DNA of 64,000 nt from Aphelenchoides besseyi (GCA_024699855.1 JAMPIQ010000002.1:15128001-15192000), one strand, 5' to 3'. Numbered from the stretch's first letter, positions 1 to 9,877 are shown. Notes: generated by a model from the sequence alone, not told the origin. Numbers and translations are program-made.

Positions 1-226
1 CTTCGACTTCTTCGGAAGTTCGGGTCTCTTACCGAAGATTCACCAAGGCTATGAGTGTTGAATCGAGAGTTAGCATAACCCACCTCCGGGTGGGACCGTG
101 TTCGGGTTCACGGTTGAAAGCGTCCCCAGGGGTTTTCCCCAGGCTCTCCCTTCGACTGCTTGGTGGTTATCACTTGTGGTAGCTTTCCTGACGCGGTTGT
201 CAAAACAATTTTTGTCGTTAGTTTTG
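1..226 (-). repeat. Structured repeat, copy 1 (cut by window edge)
   Basis: On the minus strand this stretch is almost identical to 33572-33800 and 43405-43634. It is unusually rich in short perfect stems: CCCACC-CGGA-GGTGGG, CCGTG-8 nt-CACGG, CTTCGG pairing with CCGAAG, and a GGGG-AAAA-CCCC stem. In the other two copies it forms the outer end of a Helitron-tail repeat, so the simplest reading is a transposon terminus. A structured non-coding RNA is the alternative. No tRNA, rRNA or spliced-leader signature was recognised. Confidence 0.7.
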
Positions 227-540
227 CATTTAAGATTTGATGGTTGGAAATGACCTTTTGATCTCAAGTTTGTGAATCCTTAATGCTCTTGATTGTCAAT
301 CGGCTTTCAATGAAAGCAAGTCATAGTAGAAACGTAAAGAACTCACGGATTGAAGACATAAATCAATAGTCCTATTCGTGTTTAAGCGACAACAGAGAAC
401 GAATTCGATGAGATCCACATGGGCAACCGAGTGATTTCATTGGACAGCAAATGCGTTCATTTCATTCATCCTAACAAAAAGCAAGTCAAATCCAAAGAAC
501 AGTTTTATTGGTCTCAAGGACAACAGAAAAAGAGAAGAGC

Positions 541-2110
541 TCATTGGGCGGTAACTGGCAAAACGACCTCACCGGCGGCCGGTCCAGCTTTGAACGGAGC
601 TTGCGCATCGGTTGCATCAACGGCGACCTCGGCGTATTGAACCACCATTTTGTCTTCTTTTGGAGCACCGCTCTGGAAAGGACGAGGATGAACGAGACCG
701 GGAATCAATGAACTCATGAAATGAGTGATCATACGCGAACATACCCGCTGTATCTGGAGTAGGTCCACGTTCCAAGTGCAATGATAACCAACGTAAGCAT
801 AAGCGAGAAAATCGACGCAATGGCATCCAATCCGAAAAGCTGCAGAAACTCTTGACAAGCATAGTTAACGACAATGAAGCAAACAAGCACGGCGGGCGTT
901 CGCATTGATTTGAACAAATTCTTTGAGTTCTTGACTTTAACGAAACTTTCATACGATTCCTGAAAGACCATACTGTTGCTTGTCGAGATCGTTTTTGCTT
1001 ACCGTTATGTCTTCTTCAAGTTCCTCCAAGAACTGAAGAGCAAGTGCCGGTCCTCCCAATTTCTTGGTGTTTTTGAAGTTTCGAATCGCTTTGTTCCGAC
1101 AACAAATATGCTCACGCTCAAGTTCGGCAATTCCGATGTACGGCGTATCACCACCGCCCATAAAGAATCCTTTCAGATCTTCGAATGACTCTCGAATATG
1201 ATTTCGAATCTGTTGATGTGTTCCGGATGCAGTGTTGGGTTTGTTTCGAGTCGCCGTTCAAGCAGTCGACCACCGCCTTGGAAACCGTATTCGATTTGGT
1301 GCAGTAGTCCTCAATTACGCACCAGTAATACGAGTATCTGAAATCAATTCATAACCAAATACAAATTGTTTCCGACTTACTTGAAACGGTTTGCCGGTAC
1401 TCTCCTCCAACGCCAATTTGCCGTATTCCGCGAACAGTTGCAAATGTTCCAAATCGTCTTCGTAAATATTCGATTGCAAGTTGTAGATCTGTAACCAACG
1501 CTTTTTGGTCATCAGCTCGAGCTGTTTACTTGAATCGACGAGATCATTGTGGACAACGCGAAGATCGTTGCACAATCTTTCACTGTGCTTTGTTGATCGA
1601 AAGGGCCCTGCGTGTCCATCAGCAAGACGACCAGCTCTTCACCTTGTTTATTCAAAAGCTCCAAAACAACAAATTCATTTGAACGAACCTTGACAGGATA
1701 GGGTTTGGACCAGAATAGAATTCCGTTGGTGTCACGTTCGAAGCCGCCGTGCCATGAGAATCCCTGTAACGTCGGTTCGCGTTCAAGCCAATCCTCGTCC
1801 GCCGGTGATCCATCGGCCACGTATCGAGGTAACGAGGAAAGAAGTTCAACAAGAACTTTTTCCTTTTCGAAACTTTCCAGCCACTTCAATCACATAAACC
1901 TGAAAAGCAATCAAAATCCAAAGCCCCGAAACGTCAATTTACCTTTTTGTTCGCATACAGTGGATCGCAAAGAATCCGCTCCAGAGCATTTTGATTGATA
2001 AGTAACGTGTGGTCCTCTTCTATCGACTGCAGGATTTGCACCGGCTCTGGTTCGGATGGAAACTCGATTTCTAAGTAATTGACCGGCTTTGCTTTGCCGG
2101 CTTCCACCAT
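541..2110 (-). pseudogene. Atlastin-like dynamin-family GTPase pseudogene, copy A
   Basis: Atlastin is an ER membrane GTPase that fuses ER tubules. In order one sees the start (2110), the P-loop region GKFRKGKS, the GFSW-GG block, the DTQG motif, a block ending KPFQ, the middle domain, and the paired hydrophobic segments with FGLDAIAS and GTWTYSRYSGY. The copy is broken. Two bases are missing just after the P-loop (about 1850-1860), which shifts the frame. An in-frame TGA (1311-1313) sits where the family has Trp, and a second frameshift lies near 1200. About 520 bp that follow the membrane segments in copy B are missing. The last 40 codons, ending at 541, remain open. The TGA and the second frameshift are shared with copy B, so they predate the duplication. 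Confidence 0.88.
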
Positions 2111-2235
2111 CGTGTCCTGAAAAGTGCCGATTGATGAACGAAAACTTTTCGATCGTAAATTCACGCGACTTCAACGAGATTCGCGCCCAAAAGTTACCGC
2201 AATTTGCAGAACAGAAAAATTGGATCCAATGCAAC

Positions 2236-2375
2236 GGACAAGCGGCCGACTACTCACACGCTACAAAGAATGTAGTGATTTGTCCGGCTGACCCTTCTGC
2301 GCTTCTTGATCCCGCCTCCGCACTCCAGCGGCACCTTATAAGCGCTTGATCGTCGAGCTTTTTTTGCTCGATGCA
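2236..2375. promoter_or_regulatory. Shared promoter block, divergent to atlastin
   Basis: This block recurs at 3120-3260, 4140-4272, 4640-4740, partly at 5200-5265, partly before 6101, and in reverse at 40770-40900. Its constant parts are a CACAAAGAATGTAGTGAT-like upstream segment, a GC-rich stretch ending CAGCGGCACC, then TTATAAGCGC (a TATA box) 25-40 bases before the ATG, and a T-run. It lies between the atlastin start on the minus strand and a two-transmembrane gene exon on the plus strand, so it may act in both directions. Confidence 0.65.
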
Positions 2376-2447
2376 ATGTTCGATGATGATCTTGAGCGCG
2401 CTCGAAACGAACGACAGCGCTATCCAGGAGAGCGGAAATCTTTTTGA
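2376..2447 (+). pseudogene. First-exon remnant of two-transmembrane family gene
   Basis: An ATG follows the shared promoter and gives an acidic/basic start MFDDDLERARNERQR, matching first exons of the array genes (compare MLDYDAERAQNERRRAI at 4274). The usual splice donor and membrane exon are missing and the frame stops after 23 codons. It is a truncated copy. In the opposite arm of the inverted duplication the same promoter drives a complete member (40456-40691). Confidence 0.6.
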
Positions 2448-2847
2448 AAATTTAATTCGGAATTTCACGGATTAGAAACCGGCATTAATACGACGGGGGC
2501 GTTGTTCTTGCCATTCTTCAGCGGTTTATTAGGAGCGGAGTGTAGTTGCGGATGCGGAGGGCGATCAAAAAATTTTGAACTTGATGGCCAAACGGAGGCC
2601 ATAAAAATTTTAAAATTGACAATTTGGCCATAAAAAATTTATAAACTTGTTAAATGGGGTTTTGCGGATAGAAATCGCATTTTTAAAATCACTTTATAGG
2701 ATAGATATTGGCTGTAAAAGTGAACAGCCCAAAATCACTAGAAATGTGCGCAGTTCGCCATAAAATCGGTTGATTTCGTATGATTATTGATTTTCCGTCG
2801 TCGACAAAGCCAAAGAAAATCAGTTCTTTCGTGTTTTGTTCGTTAAA

Positions 2848-3027
2848 ATGGGTAATCGTAAAGCAAAGAAACGTGAAGAAGAAGAGAAGATTCTGATTTT
2901 AATTAAAGAAGTTCGTTTGTTTGCGCCAATATACGACAAATCGTCGCCGCTGTACAAAGACAGCAAAAAATGGAACAATTGCAGAACAGCTTGCGGAATA
3001 AAAAACAGAATCAAATTGCGGATTTAA
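2848..3027 (+). pseudogene. MADF-domain relic
   Basis: The frame starts MGNRKAKKREEEEKILILI and continues with KEVRLFAPIYDKSSPLYKD, the first half of a MADF (Myb/SANT-like in Adf-1) DNA-binding domain: an ILxLIKE helix, then an L/IYD-KSSPLYKD-KKW block. After KKW-NN the expected I-A-E-Q-L helix continues only in the next frame, so a one-base shift has broken it. Nothing beyond one domain is present. It looks like a decayed copy of a MADF regulator or MADF-containing transposon. Confidence 0.5.
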
Positions 3028-3119
3028 ATGCGAACTTTTTGTGACCGCGGATTAAATTTACTTGTCCTAGTAAAACCTTTATTTTTACTAACGGCACAAG
3101 AAAATTGATTTCAATCAAA

Positions 3120-3260
3120 ACAGACAAGCGGCCGACTATTCACCTGCCACAAAGAATGTAGTGATCTGTTGGACTCGCCCTTCTGCGCTTCTTGATCCCG
3201 TCTCCACACTCCAGCGGCACCTTATAAGCGCTCGATCGTCGAGCTTTTTTTGATCAATGT
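3120..3260 (+). promoter_or_regulatory. Shared promoter block, array unit 1
   Basis: A close copy of the block at 2236-2375, with the CCACAAAGAATGTAGTGAT segment, the CAGCGGCAC box and TATAAG at 3223-3228, 34 bases before the ATG at 3262. Its repetition before each array gene, with spacing kept, supports a promoter rather than a random repeat. Confidence 0.65.
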
Positions 3261-3261
3261 C

Positions 3262-4078
3262 ATGGTCACTGAAGAAGAACGACAACGAGCAATCGTCGAA
3301 GCGGTAAGTTATTCATTTAACACACGCCTAATGTTGAGTTTTAGGCCGCGCAAACGACGCTCGCTTGTAGCGTGAGGCTATTCGCCCCATTCTACGGCGG
3401 GCTCGTTTTTTTTCTCACGTATCAGGGCTATAAGTCGCTTTTCTTGTTTTGGGCGCCGGAAACGCTCTTTGCGATGTCTCTTATCATTATAGTCGCGGCG
3501 TTTATCGTGTATATGCGCGCTCTCATTAAGCGCCCGATCGCGAGCTTTTTTGATCAATGTCATGGTCGAGTACGACGTCGAGCGCGCTCTGCCGCGCCAG
3601 GGCGCGAGTCGGGAGTCGAAGAAAGGCGGGCAATGGCCGAAACGGTAAGTTGTTTATTTAGTACGAGTCTGATGTTGAATTTTAGCGCGCACAGACAATG
3701 TTGTCATTTTTTGCAACATTGTTTGGGCCGTTCTATGCGGCCCTCATTTACTTCGTTAATTACGAGGGATACAAAGTGTTTTGCCCGATGAGCGAGTCGA
3801 CCGGTTTACTAGACAGGTTTATTGGATGCGATTACAAAATAAAAACAAAAAGGGTAGTGTATAGACGAGGCAGAGACACACAACAACAACACCAAACAGA
3901 CATCCGTCGGCCAACGGGGAGTCAGAAAGCCAAAAAAGCCCTAGAGTGCCGTGCGGAAACTGTAGGACTCAACACAAAGCAATGTTTTTATTTTCCGTTA
4001 CTGCTGTATTATTTACCATCAGGAGTGTTGGTATGTTTTGCGCTCTTGCTCTTATATATCTGGACTCTTCACAATTGA
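3262..4078 (+). CDS. Tandem-fused four-transmembrane member of the array family
   Basis: No known family was recognised. Three exons join in frame. A 14-codon basic/acidic leader (3262-3303, MVTEEERQRAIVEA) precedes a membrane exon from 3345. That exon stays open through what was once the promoter-proximal part of the next unit and ends GVEERRAMAET at a GTAAG donor. A second membrane exon starts near 3689. Each half has the family core, an L-F-x-P-F-Y-x-x-L-x-Y/F-F helix followed by x-G-Y-K and a second hydrophobic helix. In the second half about 190 bp of low-complexity polar sequence separates the two helices. The product would be about 245 residues with three to four membrane spans. It may be a new fusion gene or decaying units that happen to stay open. 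Confidence 0.5.
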
Positions 4079-4139
4079 TTAGTACCAAAACTCGAGTAGA
4101 CGGAATTGCCTACGTTCAAATGTCTCGGATTTCTCGTGC

Positions 4140-4272
4140 AACAGACAAGCAGCCGACTACTCACACGCTACGAAGAATGTAGTGATTTGTCCGGCTCACC
4201 CTTCTGGATCCCGCCTTCGCACTCCAATAGCACCTTATAAGCGCTTGATCGCGAGCTTTTTTTGCTCAACGA
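4140..4272 (+). promoter_or_regulatory. Shared promoter block, array unit 3
   Basis: Contains the ACTACTCACACGCTACGAAGAATG segment with one change, and TATAAG at 4236-4241, 33 bases before the ATG at 4274. About ten bases of the middle GC-rich part are missing compared with 2236-2375. Confidence 0.6.
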
Positions 4273-4273
4273 G

Positions 4274-4503
4274 ATGTTGGATTATGATGCGGAGCGCGCT
4301 CAAAACGAGCGTCGGCGGGCGATCATCGAAGAAGTAAGTTTTTTAAACATTTATTGAAATTTCAGGGCTCTCAAACTGGGATTAGCACGGCTGCCAGACT
4401 ATTCTCGTGCTTTTTTACGGCAGTATTATATTTTTACCCTCACACTGATTCCTATTCTTTTTGGTTGGAGTCCGGTCAACAGACAATTACCACAAGAAAT
4501 TGA
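4274..4503 (+). CDS. Two-exon array-family gene, shortened
   Basis: Exon 1 (4274-4333) encodes MLDYDAERAQNERRRAIIEE and ends at GTAAG. Exon 2 starts at 4366 and encodes one hydrophobic helix (RLFSCFFTAVLYFYPH) and a polar tail ending at TGA (4501-4503). Sequence after the helix matches the 3' end of the 4740-4928 copy but in another frame, so the second helix has been deleted. The product is about 62 residues with one membrane span. Function unknown. It may be a pseudogene. Confidence 0.45.
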
Positions 4504-4639
4504 ATAGTCGGAATCTTAATACGCGTCCTTATTACTCCCAACCGAAAGCGGATGAATAATCAAACTAACGCGTTATTATGTAGCGAACAACGATCGTGTT
4601 GTTTTTGTTGTTCCACACCCCGTATAGAACTCTGTTTAT

Positions 4640-4928
4640 CACGCATGCCACAAAGACTGTAGTAATCTGTCTGCCTCACCGTTCCACGCTTCTCAACTCC
4701 GCCTTCGCCCTCGAGCGGCACTTTATAAGCGCCCGATCGCGAGCTTTTTTTGCAGCGCTGTTCGGACCATTCTTCGCAGCAGTACTATACTTCCATCATA
4801 CGCAAAATGACCGAGTTTTCTGGACAATGGCGGACTATTTACGATCACTGGTCTTGCTTTGCTTGTTTTTTTGGATCCTATATACTCGGAATCTGGTCTA
4901 CAGACAATTACCACAGGAAATTGAATAG
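4640..4928 (+). pseudogene. Promoter block joined directly to a membrane exon (array unit 4)
   Basis: The promoter block (TATAAG at 4724-4729) runs straight into a membrane exon without the usual first exon, donor or intron. The remaining frame has both helices: FFAALFGPFFAAVLYF, then SLVLLCLFFWILY, ending LVYRQLPQEIE at 4928. No ATG lies where the family start should be. This looks like a deletion that removed exon 1, or a retro-like joining. Confidence 0.5.
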
Positions 4929-5200
4929 CCGGAACCTTAATACGCGTCCTCATTACTCCCAACCGAAATGTACGGATCTCTAGATCCGTAAGAACTTTGT
5001 TAAGAGGAGGCCCCGCCTACTCGAAGGGAAGCTTTCGAGTGGTCGGGTCCCGATCACTCCCAAAAATCCACTCCTCGCAGCGAGTCGGATTTCCCTCCCG
5101 CTCTAATTGTTGTTAACTAGTAGCTACAATAAACCGCATAATTGGATCGTTCGGTTTAATTTCAAGTAAAGAATTCAAAACTTTACAGAAAGCGGAAAAT
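4929..5200. other. Spacer with hairpins between array units
   Basis: No gene is seen. A perfect stem TACGGATC-TCTA-GATCCGTA lies at 4971-4990, followed by a G/C-rich stretch (5008-5105) with CTCGAA pairing with TTCGAG and a CGGGTCCCG stem. An AATAAA lies near 5129, consistent with a 3' end. Confidence 0.4.
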
Positions 5201-5264
5201 ATTTACCTGCTACAAAGAATGTAGTGATTTGTCCGGCTGACCCTTCTGCGTTTCTTGATCCCGC

Positions 5265-5638
5265 CACTCGATTTCCGCGAAGAGACGGCCACGCAGAATT
5301 CGTTGAAACTGTGGGGTGTTAACAAATCCCGCAGTTCTCGACGGAATTCAAATGTGGTAAGTCTAGTTCAATTCCATGTTACAACAATTTTTTAGCTAAA
5401 TCCAAGTCGCGACGGACCACTGGAACGAGCAGCCGCCGATCGATCAACCAACAGAAATCGCTCCGAAAGTGAAGTTCCAAATAAAGGTTTGTCCCGATTT
5501 ACTTTTTTATATTTTGTTTCAGAAATGAACTTCACCGACACGTCAGTGAAATTGTTATCAACACAAGCACATGGAATGTCCATCGAAGGACAATTATCCA
5601 ATGAGTTGACTGTAGTGTACGAATCTATCGATCCGTAG
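5265..5638 (+). pseudogene. 3' fragment of an unrecognised multi-exon gene behind array promoter
   Basis: Three exons join in one frame without a start codon. The first ends at 5356 (GTAAG follows), the second is 5396-5486 and the third is 5523-5638, ending TAG. The peptide is polar and Ser/Arg/Asn-rich with no recognised domain; it ends YESIDP. Upstream, part of the array promoter (5200-5265) abuts it. It does not resemble the membrane family. It appears to be the tail of another gene inserted into the array. Confidence 0.4.
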
Positions 5639-5654
5639 AAAAGTTGTTTAAAGA

Positions 5655-5954
5655 ATGCTCCGCCCACTTGGCGGCCGCTTCTACGCTGCGCTCCTGTACT
5701 TCCATGCGTTTAACGGAGACCATTCGTCCGCAGCTTTTTCACTCACGGCAGTTTTGTTTTCGCTTACTACGTCGCTATGGTCGCTGCGTTCTGTTTATAT
5801 GTACGCGCCCTTCAAAATCGTCCAGACACACCGATGGAAGAACAATAAAGGGGCGTCCAATCAGCGCAAGATTTCGGCCAATGCTCCGCGCGGTTTGATT
5901 TTTTGCCGCCTTTTACGGAGGATTACCGTACTTCATCACTTTTCCGTCGGATAA
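5655..5954 (+). CDS. Array-family two-transmembrane gene, unit 6
   Basis: Starts MLRPLGGRFYAALLYFHAF, matching the family first helix (P-F-Y-A-A-L-x-Y-F), and continues with a second helix FSLTAVLFSLTTSLWSL that resembles FLFVVTAVLFVFATFGM of the 40456-40691 gene. No first exon or TATA block is close upstream. The frame remains open for 100 codons, running into the next unit, so the natural end is uncertain. Confidence 0.45.
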   Translation: MLRPLGGRFYAALLYFHAFNGDHSSAAFSLTAVLFSLTTSLWSLRSVYMYAPFKIVQTHRWKNNKGASNQRKISANAPRGLIFCRLLRRITVLHHFSVG

Positions 5955-6099
5955 TGCATTCTGGGTACTGCAGTGGTTTTTCGACCATCATTTTTCTCTC
6001 GTTATGTGTATTGCTGCATATGTATGGAGTTTGGTCAACGGACCACTTCCAAACATCGCACCCTATAAGCGCTCAATCGCGAGCTTTTTTGCCCAATGA
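5881..6099 (+). pseudogene. Array-family unit 7, frame broken
   Basis: It begins ATGCTCCGC like unit 6 but meets TGA after five codons. From about 5900 an open frame shows the family core FAAFYGGLPYFITF, a second hydrophobic stretch, and then runs through the next promoter's TATAAG box (6064-6069) to TGA at 6097. This is a decayed copy overlapping the next unit. Confidence 0.5.
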
Positions 6100-6100
6100 A

Positions 6101-6378
6101 ATGGACGAACATAACGACGACGAGCAATCCTCGAAGTGGTAAGTTTTTTTGTATGATCTTTCGAATTGCAGGTGTCCGCATTGGGCATTAGTAGCACTGT
6201 GGCGCTACTATCTCTTTTCTTTACCGGTTTACTGTATTTCCACCTGATTTCGCTTCCGTATGCTTTCTAGTTTATCGGAGTCGTGTTATCAATCGATATT
6301 GTATTTCTTATTGTTTTCCTCGTTCTTTATGCTCAAACTTTGGCCCAGCGGCCAATACCGCAGATACATTCGGAATAG
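6101..6378 (+). pseudogene. Array-family unit 8, frame broken
   Basis: TATAAG (6064-6069) and the T-run precede an ATG at 6101. The first exon ends at a GTAAG donor (6139), and the membrane exon from 6172 reads VSALGISSTVALLSLFFTG, but the two frames do not match, so there is an indel in exon 1. A TAG at 6268 separates the first helix from a second, FIGVVLSIDIVFLIVFLVLY, that ends at 6378. All parts of the family are present but the gene is disabled. Confidence 0.5.
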
Positions 6379-7141
6379 TCGAAATGCGTGCCGGTTATAA
6401 TTCAAATCGTTTCAATGAGCTGACAGTCCATGAAATTGGCGCCGTTTTTACAATCAATGCTTTCGGTGATATGCGTAAAATGTCGATCGTTGTGCAATTG
6501 AAGAACGATACAACACCACGAATTCTCAGTTCACTGAGTGCATTTGCCACTTCATGCTTATATTCACTGTATTTTCTTGAAGGGACTCTTGGATGGTAAG
6601 TAGATATGACAAAAACACAAACAAACAAAACCGGTTAACTCGTTTTGAATTCCACAGTTATCGCTTAGCGATCTGAAAACACTTGAATAGTGAATTCATT
6701 ACGGAAAAAAACTGTTCCAGCAGTTTGTAGTGGACTCCTACGTCCAAATTGAAAGTGATTGCAAAGCATGGATTTGAATGAATCAAAAAATTGAAAACCA
6801 TGCACTACCACAAATTGCACGCAAGCTTGAACAGAATTGGCCAGAAATTGAACCGGGACATTGGAAGAATTCATATCTTGCCGTCGACTCACTTCGGATC
6901 GCCAGGTTTGATGCGTGAAAATTACCAGGATGCGATGGCAATCGTTTAAACAATGCGAACTCGGAATTTTTTATTACAATGACATGCGATGCACTTTGGT
7001 CGGAAATGGTACAAACGATCAATGACACTATTGTTCTGGGCGCAAAACAAACAGCAAGTGATTGTCCAGATATTGTTGCTCGTGTCTTCACCCCAAAAGT
7101 CAAAGCATTAATTGTCGATTTGATGAAGAAGCAAATCTTCG

Positions 7142-7408
7142 GTGCACCGAAATTATGTTTACGTGACTGAATTTCAAAAACGTGGACTCCCGCACATTCA
7201 CTGCTTAGTAAGTTTGAAGGATGGCCAAAAGCTCTTGCAAGCAAAGAACATCGATAAGTACTTTAGCGTCGAATTGCCACCAGATTTAGATCCGGAGTTG
7301 GAATCAGTAAGCAAGTACATGATGCATCGTATTTGTGGCGACAAAAATCCAAACGCTCCATGCATGATCAACGAAAAGTATCGGCACAAGTTCCCGAAAC
7401 AATTTTAG
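7142..7408 (+). pseudogene. Helitron Rep (HUH nuclease) fragment
   Basis: The frame shows the HUH signature in GLPHIHCLV, then the conserved region ending in the GDKNPNAPCM block before the basic segment that precedes the catalytic tyrosines. In autonomous Helitrons this domain nicks DNA for rolling-circle transposition. The frame breaks on both sides, so no active protein is possible from this copy. Confidence 0.8.
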
Positions 7409-8293
7409 GAAGAAACCAAAGTGAATGAAAATGGCTATCCATTTCTCAAACAATCGAACAAGGCACGCTCAATCGAAATTAAAGGTGTGAAATACGATAA
7501 CCGCCGAGTTGTTTCCCACAGTTAATATCCACCACGTCGAACGGTTGCCAATCCATTTGGAAAATCAACAGGCGGTTTATATCGAGGAAAATTGATTCAG
7601 AAAAAGTCAAAAAAGTAATGGAAAAGAACATCAACTAATGGACTACTTCTACTTAAATGAACGTGATGCAAATGCCCGAAAACTATTGTATTCTGAAACT
7701 CCAACTCAATACTCATGGAAAGCAGTGTATCTCCTTCTCAACCAAAAACACGAAACCAATCAATTAGTGGGAACCAAGAGTTAAAAACAACAAGATTGTT
7801 GCCCGAATGTACGCAATAAGTCCAAGTCGAGGTAATCTGTGGTATTTGCGTTTGCTGTTTCGACACGTTAAAGAATCAAGAAGCTCCAAAGAACTTCCAA
7901 CGGTCAACGGAATCGAACATCAAAACAATTCTGAAGCGTGCTTAGCATTGGGTCTAACTGAAGACAATGAAGAGTACATCAAATGTATGGAAAAAGCAAT
8001 TTTGGTGTTGATGGCGCGAGCATTGCGAACTCTTTTTGCCGACATTCTCATTCATTGCAACCCGGTCGACCCAAAACTTATGTGGGAAATGTTCAAAATG
8101 ATCTCAGCGAAGATTTCAATCGTCACTTGAAAGATAGTTCAAAAGCAATTGTTCGACTCTACAAACGAATTGACAAATCCTGCAACGTGAAAACAGATCA
8201 ATCAAAGACTTTCCATCTATCGACGCTGTTGAAGTCATCGAAGAAATCGGGGACCCAATTGACCACGAACAAGAACTGGAATTTGCAAAAGAG

Positions 8294-8905
8294 ATGTACG
8301 AAACGTTAAACATTAAGCAAAAAGTTGTAGTCGACAAAGTCCTCAACAGTCTTCAGAATAACGGTGCAAAAAAGTGTTTCTTTGTTGACGGTTTGGGTGG
8401 AACGGGCGAAACATACGTTTACAAAACTCTGTGCCATTTCATCCATGGATTTCAAAAAGGGTTTTTGACATGCGCATTCACACCGGTATTGCTGCGTTGT
8501 TGCTACCCATGAACGAACGTGTCACAAGACATTTGGACTTGGAGTTCCACTTGATCGCGATTCAAACCCTAACTCGCAACAATCGTGGTGGTAAGGATGT
8601 TGATGCAAGCAGATGTGGTCATTTGGAACGAAGCTCCAATGGCTCCTCGACAGGCGTTAGAAATTGCCAACTTCACTAACAGAGATTCACTTGCCAAACA
8701 ACACCATATAAAAATTAAACAGCATTCTGTTCGAATGGTCGTTGGTAACCGACTTCTGGCAATATCTTGTTACAAAACAGATGGAAGTGTTGATCTAATG
8801 GCTGGTTATCACCAGCTTAGTGTCCATCAAATGTTGACAACTTCGTTTGCAGACGAAGTTTACAGTCCGAATAGTTGCACTCACATCATACAAACTCAAA
8901 TGTAA
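8294..8905 (+). pseudogene. Helitron Pif1-type helicase fragment
   Basis: A Q-motif-like NIKQKVVVDKVL is followed by the Walker A region FFVDGLGGTGETYVYKTL. The family consensus is GGTGKT; here the catalytic lysine codon reads Glu. A later block NEAPMAPRQALEIAN matches the helicase region after motif II. The pieces lie in different frames (8294-8512, then 8585-8905). Confidence 0.8.
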
Positions 8906-9530
8906 TAGTCTAAACATAGTTAGTGGACACAAACCACCTGAAAAGAATGTCAAAGATCGTCAACCTCCGATAGAGATCAACTTTGATTGACTACAACTCG
9001 GGGACCATTGATTGTAGAAGCGTGTGATTCACAGAAGAACAACAACTACTAATAAACTCTAAACCCTGTGAATATCAGTGGAATCCAATCAGCTATGGAG
9101 CTAAAACACACAACACCCCCCATTCCCTTGTATAGCACGTCCATCACGCCAATTGATGTGTCTCTGAGATTCTGGCGACAACTAGTGCTTGTATTGTGTT
9201 GATAGAAAGTCCAAAAGTCTGGCTATTCAACGTGTCCAAACTTGTAGCCACCGGATTACTGAGAGAGAAATGAGAGCCCTTCAAAGCCGAACAATCTGTC
9301 AAAAATCGTCCTAAATTGCAAAAGTTTGTGGAGCTCTTCTCGCTGATGATGGAGAGCTCTAATTTGGCACACAAGTTAATGAGCGTAGAAGATTATAATT
9401 CTATGAGTTTGGACAGCTGAGGTTGACCGAGAGCAGAATTGGAATCGAAAATATACTCAAAAACTGGGTCATGTGAATTCGACCATAATAACGATATTAG
9501 TTGGTCACAATCGCTATAATTTGCAGGACC

Positions 9531-9877
9531 AAATACCCAATATTGAATTGGTCTGTGATGTTTATTGCATGTTAATCTGTTCGCTGCTTGCCAAAATGAA
9601 ACCTCGCATATTGAACTTAAAATAAAGAAAAGTGACAATTACGCTAATGGTCATATCTCGGGTTCTCGTCAACGTATATGGCTGAGATCATCGTCGTCGA
9701 ACTTCAATCGTTCACACAACAAAATCCACTCAACATCGGATGTCCAAAACCGTAGATCAATTGAAGCTTTGGCTCATTTTAAGTTCAAATAAACAATTTG
9801 AATTTGTTTGAGATTCTCGTTGCACTGTTTATGACTTCAAGTTTCTATCTCTGGCCCGACCAATCAATATTGAAGGT
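9531..9877. other. Region with no supported gene
   Basis: Only short chance frames are seen. Homology with the two other Helitron-tail copies fades at about 9530, so the original 3' end of this Helitron may lie within this stretch in diverged form. Confidence 0.3.

Larger units (their letters stand above)
1..2403 (-). repeat. Left arm of a large inverted duplication
   Basis: This whole stretch is the reverse complement of 40739-43634, with single-base differences throughout and one roughly 520-bp deletion in this arm near position 745. The arm holds the structured repeat, the atlastin-like pseudogene, its upstream region and the first exon of a two-transmembrane gene. Homology stops at 2403. 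From there the right arm continues with a sequence that here appears at 3586, inside a different array unit. Confidence 0.9.
6384..9530 (+). mobile_element. Helitron, decayed (Rep plus helicase)
   Basis: Fragments appear in the correct Helitron order: an N-terminal block ending EGTLGW (6384-6600), a Rep rolling-circle domain with FQKRGLPHIH (7165-7200), the conserved MMHRICGDKNPNAPCM block (about 7320), a NERDANARKLLY block (about 7655), an ISPSRGNLWYLRLLF block (about 7815), and a Pif1-type helicase from 8294. Stops and frameshifts separate them. The following 600 bp (8905-9530) are found in reverse at 34050-34650 and 44000-44443. The 5' end is not defined and lies at or beyond the array boundary. 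Confidence 0.85.

Noticed and set aside
1..226. tRNA, U-snRNA or spliced-leader RNA gene
   Set aside because: Stems and an AATTTTTG run recall an Sm site, but there is no cloverleaf, no A/B box pair, no spliced-leader sequence and no match to a known snRNA; the copies coincide with Helitron-tail repeats.
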